From JAPSGB01 sp963775185 (lineage in GTDB: Bacteria; Myxococcota_A; Polyangia; Polyangiales; Polyangiaceae), in the NCBI GenBank assembly GCA_963775185.1, contig CAVZIE010000019.1:32564-96563 (forward strand): DNA of 64,000 nt, written 5' to 3'. The position numbers and the translations under genes were made by a program. The notes below the pieces were generated by a model. That model saw only the letters and a program-made list of their open reading frames with translations, was not told the origin of the DNA and ran no database searches. Every line of letters begins with the position of its first letter. Position 1 is the stretch's first letter. Positions 36,673 to 46,077 of this stretch are shown piece after piece.

Positions 36673-39600
36673 TCACGGCAATTGGCCGTGGCGCCGGGTC
36701 GAGCTCGTCGGCGAGGGCGCCAGCAGCCGCGTGTTCCGGGCGGAGGGCGCCGGCGGGCGCGTGGTGGCGCTGAAGGTCGCGCGCGACGCGGGCTTCGCGG
36801 CGGGGCTCGCGGACGAGGGGGAACGGCTGCTGCTTGTCGACTCGCCGGATTTGTCGAGCCTGGTCGAGGCCGGCACCGTACCGGCGGGCGTCCCGGATCT
36901 GCCTGCCGGCGTGGCGTACGTCGCGCTCGAGTGGGCGGAGGGGTCTGCGCCTGACGTCGCGCACGCGCGCTGGTCGCCGGCGACGCGTCACGCGGTCGCG
37001 CTCGCCGTCGCGCGCGACGTCGCCGGCGCGCTCGTGGATCTGCACGCCGCCGGGTCGAGCCACGGCGACGTCAAGCCGGCGAACGTCGTGGTGCACGCGC
37101 CGCGGCGCGGGGAGTGGCGCGCGCGGCTCGTCGATCTGGGGCTTGGCGACGCGGCGGACGAAGTCGCGCCGCGCGGCGGGAGCCCGCGTTATTTCGCGCC
37201 GGAGGTGTTCGACGCGTCGGCGATCGGTGACGGCCGCGCGCGCGACCTGTGGGCGCTCGGCGTGACGCTCGCCGAGATCGCCGACGCCGACGTCGCGCGC
37301 GACGCGGCGCCGGCCGAGGCGGCGCTGCGCGCCGAGCTGCCGCCCGCGCTCGCCGCGATCGTGCGCGCGCTGCTCGCCCCGGCGGCGGGCGCACGCCCGT
37401 CGGCGGCCTGGGTCCGGCGGCGCGCCGGGAGCGCGGCCGACAGTGTCGAGCGTCGGCGTCGCGCGGTGCGTCGCGCCTACCTCGCCGTCCGGCGCCCGGA
37501 GCTGCTCGGCGCCGCGCGCAACACGGAGTGGAGCGTCGACGTCGGCGGCGCGCCGGGGCAGTGGCTCGAGCAGGCGACGTCGCTCGCGAGCCAGCTGGCC
37601 GCCCTGCGCGCTCGAGCCTTGCCGCGCGTAGCGCCGCCCCTGCGCGAGCTCGATGCGCTCGGCAAGACGCGCTGGCTGGTGGCGTTGATCGGTCCGGATG
37701 CCGCGCGCTGGCCGCTGCCACCCGGACTCGCCGACGCGGAGCTCGCGGAGCGGCTGCTCGCCGCCGTCGAGCATGTCGAGCCGGCGAGCTTGTCGCTCGG
37801 CGACATCGAGGGAGGGGATGTCGGTGCGGCGCGGCCGGCGCCGCGGGGCGACGCCGTCGCGATCGCGCTCGGGCTCGGCGCGGGCCGCGCGGACGCGGCG
37901 TTGCTCGACGCCGGCGAGCAGCTCGTGTTCGACGCGCAGGCGCCCGAGGCGCTCGCGCTCGCGCTGGCGCGGGCGCTGCGCTTGCGCGGTCAGCCCGGGC
38001 GCGCGCTCGCGGTGCTCGATCGTCTGGACACGCCGGCGGCGCAGGTGGAAGCCGCGGAGACGCTGCGTCGCGCCGGCGGTCGGACGCACGCGAGCGAGCT
38101 GCTGTCGGCCATCGCGCCCCAAGGGCTCGGCGTCTCCGCGCGGGCACGTCGCGCGGCGACGCTGTCGCGCCTGGCGCTGGAGGACGGCGATGCGGCGGGC
38201 GCGATCGCGGTGCTCGACGGCGCGGCGCTCTCGGCGCCGGTGCTCGAAGCGCGCGCGCTCGCCGAGATCGCCCAGGGCCGGCGGCAGGACGCGGAGCGCA
38301 GCATCGCGCGCGCGCGCCCGCTGGCGCTCGACGAAGAGGAGCGCGCGCGCGTCGAGGCCGCGGCGGGCGCTCTCGCGCACTACTCCGGCGACGCCGTCGC
38401 GGCGCTCGAGCTCGGCGAGCGCGCCGTCGACCACGCCGCGCGCGCCGGCGCCGTCGTGGAGGAAGCGACGTACCTGACCAGCGTCGCCGCCGCCGCGGCG
38501 AACGTCGGCGATCTCGGGCGCGCGCTGGCCGCTTCGGCGCGCGCGATCGTGCTGTTCGAGCACCTTGGGCGCGCGCGGGACGCCGCGCGCGCGCAGCTGT
38601 CGCGCGCCGCCGTGTACGCCACCGCCGGCGCGGCCGTCGAGGCGCGGGACGCCGCTCTGGACGCGATCCTGCGCGCGCGCGACGCCGGCGACGCGCGTTG
38701 CCGCGCGTACGCGCACCTCGCGCTCGCCGACGTGGCCGCGCCGGACGACCCGGAGGGGGTCGAGCACGCGCGCCGCGCCGCCGCGCTGGTGGGCGATCAG
38801 GATCGCGAGGACCGGCTGTGGGTGGGGGCGAGGCTGGTCGCGCGGGGTGCCGGGCAGGAGCTGGACGTCGCGGCTCTCGACCAGCTGGCGGGCGACGGCG
38901 GCGTCGCTGTCGACGCGCGGCTGTCCTGGTGGGGCGCCCGCGCGGCGTGCGAAGCGGCGAAGGCGCGACCGCAACGCCCGGACGTGATCCTGTCGGGGCT
39001 CGCCGCGCTTGCCGGCGCGCGCGCGCCGGTCACCGCGCGCGGTCCGGCGCTGGCGTCGGGGGCCGCGCTCGCCGCGCGGGCCGGTGACGGCGAGATGGCC
39101 CGCCGTCTCGCGCAGGGCGCCGGCGAGGCGGCGCGCGAGCTGGCGCGGCGCGTGCCCGCGGAGCTGGCCGTCGCCGTGCGATCGCTCGCGTGGGTCGCGG
39201 CGATCCAGTCGCCGCGCGAGGCGGCGCTCGCGCCCGAGCAGATCGAGGACATCGAGACGCTGGTCCGCGCGCTCGCTCATCGCGATCGCTTGCGGCCCTT
39301 GCTGGACCAGGTGCTCGACGCGCTGGTGCTGTGGACCGGCGTCGAGCGCGGGCTCTTGCTGCTGCGCGCGCCGGGAGGTCGCTTGGTGCCGCGTGCGGCG
39401 CGCAATCTGGCGCGCAGCGACCTGACCGGTCCCCAGCTCGAGCTGAGCCAGACCCTGGCCATGCGCGCCTTGTCGCAGGGCGAGCCGGTCGTCGCGGTGG
39501 ACGCCGCGGGCGAGCTGCCGGAAGTGCACCGCAGCGTGCACGCGCTCAAGCTGCGCAGCGTGCTGGCCGTACCGCTGGTGGCGCGGGGCGAGTCCCTCGG

Positions 39601-40795
39601 CGTCGTCTACCTGGACGATCGCGCGCGGCGTGGTGCCTTCGGGCCGCGCGAGCTCTCGTGGGTCAAGCTCGTGGCAGCGCTCGCGGCAGTGGCGATCGCG
39701 GATGCACGCGACCAGATCCTGCTCAAGCGCGCCGCTCGTCGCGCACGTCGCGCGGAAGCCCGCGTCGCCGAGACCCTGGCGCGTCGCGAGGCCGAGCTGG
39801 ACGTCGCGGAGCGAGAGCTTGCCCGCGCGCGTGACGGTCGGGAGACGCGCTTCCGCTACGACGCCATCATCGGCAAGAGCGAGCCGCTGGCCGCGATGCT
39901 GCGCGTCGTCGATCGCGTCACGACGTCCGAGGTACCCGTGTTGATCGTCGGAGAGTCGGGGAGCGGCAAGGAGCTGGTCGCCCGCGCGATCCACGACAAC
40001 GGCCCGCGGGGTGCGCGGCCGTTCGTCGGCGAGAACTGCGGCGCGATCCCCGAGAGCTTGCTGGAGTCCGCGCTGTTCGGCCACGTCCGCGGCGCGTTTA
40101 CCGGAGCGTCGTCGCCGCGCGCCGGGCTGTTCGAGGTCGCCGATCGTGGCACGCTGTTCCTCGACGAGATCGCCGAGATGAGCCCGGCGCTCCAGACCAA
40201 GCTCTTGCGCGTGCTCGAGGACGGCGTGATCCATCCCGTCGGTTCCGAGCGCCCGCGCCACGTGGACGTGCGCGTGATCGGAGCGACCCATCGCGATCTG
40301 GACGCGATGGCGACCGCCGGCTCGTTCCGGCGTGACCTCTTGTATCGCCTGGACGTGATCAGCATCCGCATCCCGCCGCTGCGCGAGCGGCCCGGCGACG
40401 TGGCGCTTCTGGTCCACCACTTCATCGCCAAACACGCGCAAGGAAGACGCATCCGTGTGTCGGCGGACGCCATGCAAGCGCTGTCCAGCTTCTCGTGGCC
40501 CGGCAACGTGCGTCAGCTCGAGAACGAGCTGCGTCGCGCGCTGGTGCTCGCCGACGACCACATCGACGTCGAACATCTGTCGCCGGAGGTCGCCGGCCGG
40601 GACGGCGATAGCGCGAAGAGTCACGGCTCCGATCTCCGTTCGCGGGTCGACGCACTGGAGAAGCAGCTCGTGCGCGAGGCGCTCGGTCGCACCGGCGGAA
40701 ACCAGACGCGCGCCGCCGAGCTCTTGGGGCTGTCGCGCTTCGGCCTGCAGAAGATGATGCGCCGACTCGGCATTGCGGCGCGCGGATCGCGCTGA
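36638..40795 (+). CDS. Ser/Thr kinase - TPR-like - GAF - sigma-54 activator fusion
   Basis: A 1385-residue one-protein signalling chain. Protein kinase domain at about 15-270: GEGASSRVF, VVALKVARD, HGDVKPANVVV with HGD in place of HRD, DLG in place of DFG, and PRYFAPEVF. A long Ala/Arg-rich TPR-like helical region spans about 380-770. A GAF domain spans about 880-1020, followed by a short coiled coil. The AAA+ sigma-54 activator domain at about 1065-1295 has Walker A GESGSGKE, an intact GAFTGA loop and Walker B GTLFLDEIAEM. A Fis-type helix-turn-helix lies at the C-terminus (NQTRAAELLGLSRFGLQKMMRRL). GTG at 36638 gives the longest product; TTG at 36668 is an alternative that leaves the second palindrome in the leader. 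Confidence 0.88.
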   Translation: MRHRAALSTELTHGNWPWRRVELVGEGASSRVFRAEGAGGRVVALKVARDAGFAAGLADEGERLLLVDSPDLSSLVEAGTVPAGVPDLPAGVAYVALEWAEGSAPDVAHARWSPATRHAVALAVARDVAGALVDLHAAGSSHGDVKPANVVVHAPRRGEWRARLVDLGLGDAADEVAPRGGSPRYFAPEVFDASAIGDGRARDLWALGVTLAEIADADVARDAAPAEAALRAELPPALAAIVRALLAPAAGARPSAAWVRRRAGSAADSVERRRRAVRRAYLAVRRPELLGAARNTEWSVDVGGAPGQWLEQATSLASQLAALRARALPRVAPPLRELDALGKTRWLVALIGPDAARWPLPPGLADAELAERLLAAVEHVEPASLSLGDIEGGDVGAARPAPRGDAVAIALGLGAGRADAALLDAGEQLVFDAQAPEALALALARALRLRGQPGRALAVLDRLDTPAAQVEAAETLRRAGGRTHASELLSAIAPQGLGVSARARRAATLSRLALEDGDAAGAIAVLDGAALSAPVLEARALAEIAQGRRQDAERSIARARPLALDEEERARVEAAAGALAHYSGDAVAALELGERAVDHAARAGAVVEEATYLTSVAAAAANVGDLGRALAASARAIVLFEHLGRARDAARAQLSRAAVYATAGAAVEARDAALDAILRARDAGDARCRAYAHLALADVAAPDDPEGVEHARRAAALVGDQDREDRLWVGARLVARGAGQELDVAALDQLAGDGGVAVDARLSWWGARAACEAAKARPQRPDVILSGLAALAGARAPVTARGPALASGAALAARAGDGEMARRLAQGAGEAARELARRVPAELAVAVRSLAWVAAIQSPREAALAPEQIEDIETLVRALAHRDRLRPLLDQVLDALVLWTGVERGLLLLRAPGGRLVPRAARNLARSDLTGPQLELSQTLAMRALSQGEPVVAVDAAGELPEVHRSVHALKLRSVLAVPLVARGESLGVVYLDDRARRGAFGPRELSWVKLVAALAAVAIADARDQILLKRAARRARRAEARVAETLARREAELDVAERELARARDGRETRFRYDAIIGKSEPLAAMLRVVDRVTTSEVPVLIVGESGSGKELVARAIHDNGPRGARPFVGENCGAIPESLLESALFGHVRGAFTGASSPRAGLFEVADRGTLFLDEIAEMSPALQTKLLRVLEDGVIHPVGSERPRHVDVRVIGATHRDLDAMATAGSFRRDLLYRLDVISIRIPPLRERPGDVALLVHHFIAKHAQGRRIRVSADAMQALSSFSWPGNVRQLENELRRALVLADDHIDVEHLSPEVAGRDGDSAKSHGSDLRSRVDALEKQLVREALGRTGGNQTRAAELLGLSRFGLQKMMRRLGIAARGSR

Positions 40796-40833
40796 CGCTT
40801 TACGCCGACCGCTTGCGGCGCTAGTCGACTGAC

Positions 40834-41688
40834 GTGACGAAGGCCGCGACTCCGGCGCGACCCGTGCTCAAGTGGGCGGGCGGCAAGACCCAGCTCCTGG
40901 ACGACATCCTGGCGCTGCTGCCGGCTCGCATCGAAACCTACTACGAGCCCTTCGTGGGCGGCGCGGCGGTGTTCTTCGCGCTGGCGGCGCGGCGGCGTTT
41001 CCGGCGCGCCGTGCTGTCGGATCGCAACCCGGATCTGGTCGAGGTCTACGAAGCCTTGCGCGACGATGTGGAGGGCGTGATCCAGCAGCTCAAGCGCTAC
41101 CGGTACTCCGAGGAGGACTACTACCGCGTGAGGCAGCAGCAGCCACGCAAGCAGGCCAACCGGGCCGCGCGCACGATCTACCTGAACAAGACCGGCTACA
41201 ACGGGCTCTACCGCGTGAATCGCTCAGGCAAGTTCAACGTGCCGTTCGGGCGCCACAAGAGTCCGAACTGGTGCGACGAGGACGGGCTGCGATCCGCGGC
41301 CCGCGTGCTGGCCGACGCCGACATCCGGGTCGGCGACTTTCGGGAGACGTGTCGCGGCGCGCGCGAGGGCGACGCCGTCTATTTCGATCCGCCGTACATG
41401 CCGGTATCGCGCACGGCCAATTTCACGGCGTACGATCGCCACCCGTTCGGGCCCGAGGAGCACCAACGGCTCGCGGAGACGTTCGCGGACCTGGCGGCGC
41501 GCGGCGTGCGCGTGGTGTTGTCGAACTCGGACACGCAAGACACGCGGGCCTTGTACGGACAGTGGCAGATCCGCACCGTGGAAGTGGCGCGCCCGATCAA
41601 CTCGCGCGCCGAGGGCCGGGGTCCGATAAGCGAAATCCTGGTCGAAGCGCGCCCGGCGCGTTCGCGGCAGCGCGCGCATAGCGGCTGA
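40834..41688 (+). CDS. dam: Dam-type DNA adenine methyltransferase
   Basis: A 284-residue class alpha N6-adenine methyltransferase. The SAM motif is KWAGGKTQLL and the catalytic motif is DPPY in YFDPPYMPVS. FVGGAAVFFAL, YLNKTGYNGLYRVN and VLSNSD match the Dam/DpnM fold and suggest GATC-like specificity. GTG start 38 bp after the activator gene. No cognate endonuclease is nearby, so it is probably an orphan regulatory methylase. Confidence 0.88.
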   Translation: MTKAATPARPVLKWAGGKTQLLDDILALLPARIETYYEPFVGGAAVFFALAARRRFRRAVLSDRNPDLVEVYEALRDDVEGVIQQLKRYRYSEEDYYRVRQQQPRKQANRAARTIYLNKTGYNGLYRVNRSGKFNVPFGRHKSPNWCDEDGLRSAARVLADADIRVGDFRETCRGAREGDAVYFDPPYMPVSRTANFTAYDRHPFGPEEHQRLAETFADLAARGVRVVLSNSDTQDTRALYGQWQIRTVEVARPINSRAEGRGPISEILVEARPARSRQRAHSG

Positions 41689-41697
41689 GGTCCGCCG

Positions 41698-43428
41698 CTA
41701 CGCGGCGGCCTCGCCTTCGAGCTCGAGGAACAGCGAGCCGAGCTCGGGGCGCTTGCGGAGCGGCTCGCAGAATTGCGTGGCCAGCTCCAGCAGCTCCTTG
41801 TCCATCTCGTCGGCGCGCTTGCCCATCTCCGTGATCTGCGCCTCGCACGCGGCCTGCTCGGTCTCGATGTTCTCGACCTGGTTGCCGAGCGCCTTGCGGA
41901 GCTCGTGGATCTGGAATTCCAGATCCGTCACCTCGCTCCGCTTGCTGGCGACGCGCTCGTCGGCCTTGCCGGACGTGCTGCGGAAGTCGACCCATTCGTC
42001 GACGATCGCGGCGGCGGCCCGGTACGCCTCCGCGAGATCGGCGTGCGGCTCCCGGAATCCCGAGCGCCCCTCCCAGAACACGACCTGCCGGGTCGCCTCC
42101 TTCAGGCGGTCGGAGAACCGGTCGGCTTCGATGCCCAGCGGCGCGGCCGCCGCGAGCGCCGACTTGAGCTCATCGCGCGCGCGGCTCGCGTCGATGCCGA
42201 GCGCGTCGACGGCGTGGCCGAAGCGCTGGCGGCATTCGAGCGATCGTTGCTCGATGCCTTCAAGCTTGCGTTGCGTGTCCATGCTCCGCTTGCGCAGCTC
42301 ACCGATGTCCTTGACGAGCTGCTTGACGCGATCGAGAAGCTTCGTCATCTGCGGCGGGCGCCCGGCCGGGTAGACCTTGCCGAGCATCTGGTCGAACACG
42401 GCGGTGCGCCGCACCCAGCGGTCGAGCGCGACCGGGGGCAGCGTCTTCGCCGGGGCGCGGGAGCTCTCCGGCTCGCTCGAGGGTTCCGCGGGGACGCGGA
42501 TGCCGATGGCGCCGGCGATCGCCACCAGATCGGCGTGCAGCCGGTGCGCGTCGACCGGCCGATCCTTGGGATCCTTGGCGAGCAGCTCGAGGATGAGTCG
42601 CTCGACGGGCTCTGGAATGGACGGATCGAAGGAGCGCGGCGGCGGCGGCGGCTCCTTCATGTGCTTGACGAAGAACGTCGCGATGTCCGCGGCGTCGAAC
42701 GGCAGCCTGCCGGTGAGCATCTCGTACATGATCACGCCAACGGCATACAGGTCCGCCGGGGGCCCCGCGTCGATCGACGTGATCCGTTCCGGCGCCATGT
42801 ACTGCGGCGTTCCGAACACTTCGCCGGCGCCCGTCAGCCGTGAATCCTGCATCGAGCGCGCGATGCCGAAGTCCAGCAGCTTCACCAGGTCGCTGCCGTC
42901 GTCCAGCTTCGCGATGAAGATGTTCTCCGGCTTGAGGTCGCGATGGACGACCTCGAGATCGTGGGCTCGCGCGAGCGCGCGCGCGATCTGGATCAAGATC
43001 GGCAGTGCGCGTTCGAGCGGGATCTTGTCGCGCTCGAGGATGTCCGCCAGGCTCTCGCCCCGCAGCAGCTCCATCACGAGGTACAGGCTGCCGTCGCCGG
43101 TGTCGCCCTGGTCGAAGATCTCGATGATGTTCGGGTGGGCGAGCTTCTGGGCGGCCTTGGCTTCGCGCCGGAAGCGCTCGCGGATCACCTCGTTGCCCGC
43201 GAAGCTCGCGCTCATGATCTTCACGGCGCAGGGGCGGTCCACCAGCCGGTGGCGGGCGCCGTACACCGTCGCCATGCCGCCCTCGCCGATGACCTCCTCG
43301 ATCAGGTAGCGGCCGCCGACTGTGGTCCCGATGCGCGGATCCTGGATCTCGACGAGCTCGGCCCCGTCCACGAAGCAGCTCGTGCTCTCGCTCGGGTACT
43401 TCAGGTTGCACTGCGGGCAGGCCTTCAT
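41698..43428 (-). CDS. Eukaryotic-type Ser/Thr protein kinase with zinc ribbon and coiled coil
   Basis: A 576-residue protein. N-terminal zinc ribbon (MKACPQCNLKYPSESTSCFVDG), then a complete kinase domain at about 43-310: GEGGMATVYGA, VKIM lysine, VHRDLKPENIF, LLDFGIARS and GTPQYMAPERI. The C-terminal 200 residues are predicted coiled coil. No transmembrane segment. All catalytic residues are present, so it should be active. Start MKACPQC is preferred over five additional residues. Confidence 0.92.
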   Translation of the reverse strand: MKACPQCNLKYPSESTSCFVDGAELVEIQDPRIGTTVGGRYLIEEVIGEGGMATVYGARHRLVDRPCAVKIMSASFAGNEVIRERFRREAKAAQKLAHPNIIEIFDQGDTGDGSLYLVMELLRGESLADILERDKIPLERALPILIQIARALARAHDLEVVHRDLKPENIFIAKLDDGSDLVKLLDFGIARSMQDSRLTGAGEVFGTPQYMAPERITSIDAGPPADLYAVGVIMYEMLTGRLPFDAADIATFFVKHMKEPPPPPRSFDPSIPEPVERLILELLAKDPKDRPVDAHRLHADLVAIAGAIGIRVPAEPSSEPESSRAPAKTLPPVALDRWVRRTAVFDQMLGKVYPAGRPPQMTKLLDRVKQLVKDIGELRKRSMDTQRKLEGIEQRSLECRQRFGHAVDALGIDASRARDELKSALAAAAPLGIEADRFSDRLKEATRQVVFWEGRSGFREPHADLAEAYRAAAAIVDEWVDFRSTSGKADERVASKRSEVTDLEFQIHELRKALGNQVENIETEQAACEAQITEMGKRADEMDKELLELATQFCEPLRKRPELGSLFLELEGEAAA

Positions 43429-43609
43429 GGGCGGGCCGAACAATCCTGCGTCGGCGCCGGCACCGATTCCAGAACAAACGGAGCGTCGTGGGCGGTGCAG
43501 CCAGGGTGCGGCAATTGCTCGGGAGTTTCGCCTCCGACTGCAGTTCTTGCCGGGGATTTCTCCCGGCCTGGCGGTCCGTGCTAAGCCCGCACGGGTCGAA
43601 GGTGTCGTA

Positions 43610-44508
43610 GTGGCCCGCCAGAGTCGAGCAGAGCTTCGCGTCGAGATCCCGCCTCCGGATCAGGACAAGCCCCGACTGGGTCGGGTCGGGATCATCGCGA
43701 TCGTGGGGTTCGCCATCGGCGTGCTCTGGCCCCGGCTGGCCGGCGTGCATCTCGCCCCGAGTGCGCCCGTCGACGAGGGCGAGCCGGCCGTGGCGGCGGA
43801 CTCTGCCGAGCCGCCGGCTTCGGCCGCCCCCGCGCCGCCGGCGGCCAAGCTCGCCGAAGCCCCCGCCGCCGACGACAACGGCGGGCCGGGCGCGCCCGCG
43901 CCCCAGCGGGTGTTGGTCAAGGAGTCGACGATCACGAGCTGCCACGACGAGCACGGCCGCAAACAGAAGACCTGCGATCAAGATCGACTACAACGCCGTC
44001 CTCGCCCCGCGCATCCAGGCTCTGGCCACGTGCAAGGCGGCCGAGGGCACCAAGGGCACGCTGTCCATCGGCTTCGATCTGGATTTCGCTTCGGGCAAGG
44101 TCAAGGAGCCGATGCTCGGCAAGAGCACGACGATCCCGGACAAGACGGCGAAGGAGCTCGTCGAGCTGCGCGGCGAAGGAGCTGGCCCAGACGTCGATCT
44201 CCGGCGTGCAGCACAAGCTCTCGAGCTACACCGTGTTCTACGTCGCCGAGTTCCTGGTCCCGGGGACCGACGCGACCGACGCGACCGGCGCTGGCGCCGC
44301 GCCCGACGTCGCGCCCGCGAGCGGCTCCGCCACCGTCGCCTGGGAAGCGGCGATCATCCGCGAATCGCCCAAGGACGGGCAGGTCGTCGCCCGCATCCTG
44401 CGCGGCACGCGCGTCGTGGTCACGGGCAAGAAGGACGACTGGTACCGGATCAAGTACGACGCGAAGGGCAGCGAAGGCTGGGTCTACCGCTCCGCGATCG
44501 GCCTCTGA
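43610..44508 (+). CDS. Membrane-anchored SH3-domain protein, two frame breaks
   Basis: Starts at GTG 43610 with a short charged N-terminus, a transmembrane helix (VGIIAIVGFAIGVLWP) and a Pro/Ala linker. After a surplus base near 43978 it continues IDYNAVLAPRIQALATC...GTLSIGFDLDF in the next frame. After another near 44175 it ends with AWEAAIIRESPKDGQVVARILRGTRVVVTGKKDDWYRIKY, a bacterial SH3 domain. Removing the two bases restores a protein of about 298 residues. Sequence errors are likelier than decay, because the downstream parts remain well formed. Confidence 0.65.
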
Positions 44509-44570
44509 CGGGGCGGGCGGAGCGGACGCGGGCTGCGGGCTGGCCGCGCGGGCGCGAGTGATCTAGATCT

Positions 44571-44969
44571 ATGTCTGTGATCGAAAAGCCGCGTCGCTCG
44601 AAGCCGCCGTCGCGCCGGCGCGATCGCGACGCGGAGCCCGCTGCCGACAAGCCGCAGGACGCCGTGCTCATCCGCGGCAAGACGGAAGACGGCAAGGGCC
44701 TGAGCGTGCTGCGCCTGCGTGGCGAGCAGCTGGAGACCGGCGCGGTGCGTCCGCTCGAGGAGGGCAAGCCGATTCACGGCGAGGTCGTTCGCCTGCACCC
44801 GCGTCCGTCGTTGCCGATGGTCTGCGACGTGGAGGTCGAGGTGCCCGCGAGCGAGCCCGCCGACGCTTCGCTGGAAGCGCGCAAGGGACCGGCGCAGGTC
44901 TCCAGCGCCCGCTACCGCCGGAACTGGGACGCGATCTGGAGATCGAAGAAGCGCGAGCTGCCGAACTGA
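44571..44969 (+). CDS. Conserved-looking hypothetical protein
   Basis: A 132-residue soluble protein with an Arg/Lys-rich N-terminus and a small strand-rich core (AVLIRGKTEDGKGLSVLRLRGEQLETGAVRPL, EVVRLHPRPSLPMVCDVEVEV), ending in a charged helix (ARYRRNWDAIWRSKKREL). ATG 63 bp after the SH3 gene and 42 bp before the radical SAM gene, so possibly co-transcribed with it. Function unknown. Confidence 0.65.
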   Translation: MSVIEKPRRSKPPSRRRDRDAEPAADKPQDAVLIRGKTEDGKGLSVLRLRGEQLETGAVRPLEEGKPIHGEVVRLHPRPSLPMVCDVEVEVPASEPADASLEARKGPAQVSSARYRRNWDAIWRSKKRELPN

Positions 44970-45013
44970 CACCAGTCATGCCGGCCGCGCCGACCTGAGC
45001 GGATACTCGATTG

Positions 45014-45916
45014 ATGGCGGAAGCTCGCCGGCTCGATCTCAAGGTCGGGTTCGCCTGCAACAACCGTTGCGTGTTCTGCGCCCAGGGCGACAAGCGCAAG
45101 GTGTGCGGCGCGTTGCCCTACGCGCGGCTGCTCGATCAGCTCGTGCAGGCGCGGCGCACGTGTCGCGGCGTGGTCTTCACCGGCGGCGAGCCCACGGTCC
45201 ACAAGAACCTGCTCGCGTTGGTCCGCGCCGCGCGCGACCTCGGCTACGACAGCGTGCAGATCCAGACCAACGGGCGCATGCTCGCGTACAAGAAGGCGGT
45301 CGACGCGCTGGTCGCTGCGGGCGCCACGGAGTTCTCGCCGTCGCTCCACGGCGCCACCGCGGATGTGCACGAGCTGCTGACGCGCGCCGACGGCTCGTTC
45401 GACGAATCCGTGGCCGGCATCGACAACGCGGTGCGCTCCGGCGCCCTCGTCGTCACGAACAGCGTGATCACCCGGTATAACCAGGACACGCTGCCCGACC
45501 TCGTCGCGCTACTCGCCGGGTTGGGCGTGAAGCACGCGCAGCTCGCGTTCGTGCACCCGGTCGGCACGGCGCTCGAGCGCTTCTACGAGGTGGTGCCGAA
45601 GCTCTCCGAGCTGGTCGAGCCGCTGGCGCGCGCGCAGGCCATCGCCGTCGCAGCCGGGATGATGCTGGTCACCGAGGCCGTGCCGTTGTGCTTCCTCCGC
45701 GGCATGGAGGAGCTCGCCGTCGAGTCGAGCATTCCCGACACCACGGTCGTCGATCTCGAAGGTGCGCTGGACTATTCGGATTGGCGCGTGCGGGAGGGGA
45801 AGACGCACGGTCCGCCGTGCGCGGAGTGCGCGCTCGCCGCGCACTGCGAGGGCCCGTGGCGCGAGTACCCCGAGCACTACGGCTGGAGCGAGTTCGTCGG
45901 GGTCGGCGGCGCCTGA
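45014..45916 (+). CDS. Radical SAM protein
   Basis: A 300-residue radical S-adenosylmethionine enzyme. The [4Fe-4S] motif CNNRCVFC is near residue 15, followed by the GGE motif VVFTGGEPTVHKN and the strand VQIQTNGR. The C-terminal CAECALAAHCEGPWREYPEHYG has three cysteines that could bind an auxiliary cluster. No recognisable peptide substrate gene is next to it. ATG at 45014 is used rather than the TTG just before it. Confidence 0.85.
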   Translation: MAEARRLDLKVGFACNNRCVFCAQGDKRKVCGALPYARLLDQLVQARRTCRGVVFTGGEPTVHKNLLALVRAARDLGYDSVQIQTNGRMLAYKKAVDALVAAGATEFSPSLHGATADVHELLTRADGSFDESVAGIDNAVRSGALVVTNSVITRYNQDTLPDLVALLAGLGVKHAQLAFVHPVGTALERFYEVVPKLSELVEPLARAQAIAVAAGMMLVTEAVPLCFLRGMEELAVESSIPDTTVVDLEGALDYSDWRVREGKTHGPPCAECALAAHCEGPWREYPEHYGWSEFVGVGGA

Positions 45917-45986
45917 CATGAGCGGAGCGCGCCGCGCGGCGGGCGCGGCCGACTTGACCCACATCAAGCGCCCGGGCCAATCGATA

Positions 45987-46003
45987 CCGCGCCGGACCGG
46001 CAA
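45987..46003 (-). repeat. Dispersed intergenic repeat, copy 7
   Basis: CCGCGCCGGACCGGCAA, minus orientation, between the radical SAM gene and the benzoyl-CoA operon promoter, 75 bp before had. Confidence 0.75.
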
Positions 46004-46038
46004 ACCTGACAGGCGTCATTGGAGGGTTTCGGCGCGCG

Positions 46039-46052
46039 AACGAACATTCGTT
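46039..46052 (+). promoter_or_regulatory. Inverted repeat, candidate TetR operator of the benzoyl-CoA operon
   Basis: AACGAACATTCGTT has perfect 6-bp arms with a 2-bp centre, 26 bp before the had start and 13 bp before its SD (GGAGGA). Its size and symmetry fit a TetR-family site, and the operon encodes a TetR protein. The link is inferred. Confidence 0.55.
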
Positions 46053-46077
46053 TACCTGCAGCACGGAGGACGCGTTC

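Noticed and set aside
36659..40624. A 1321-codon open frame on the minus strand opposite the kinase-activator gene
   Set aside because: Composition is Arg/Ala/Asp-rich with no domain pattern. It is a by-product of the GC-rich third positions of the real gene, whose motifs are complete.
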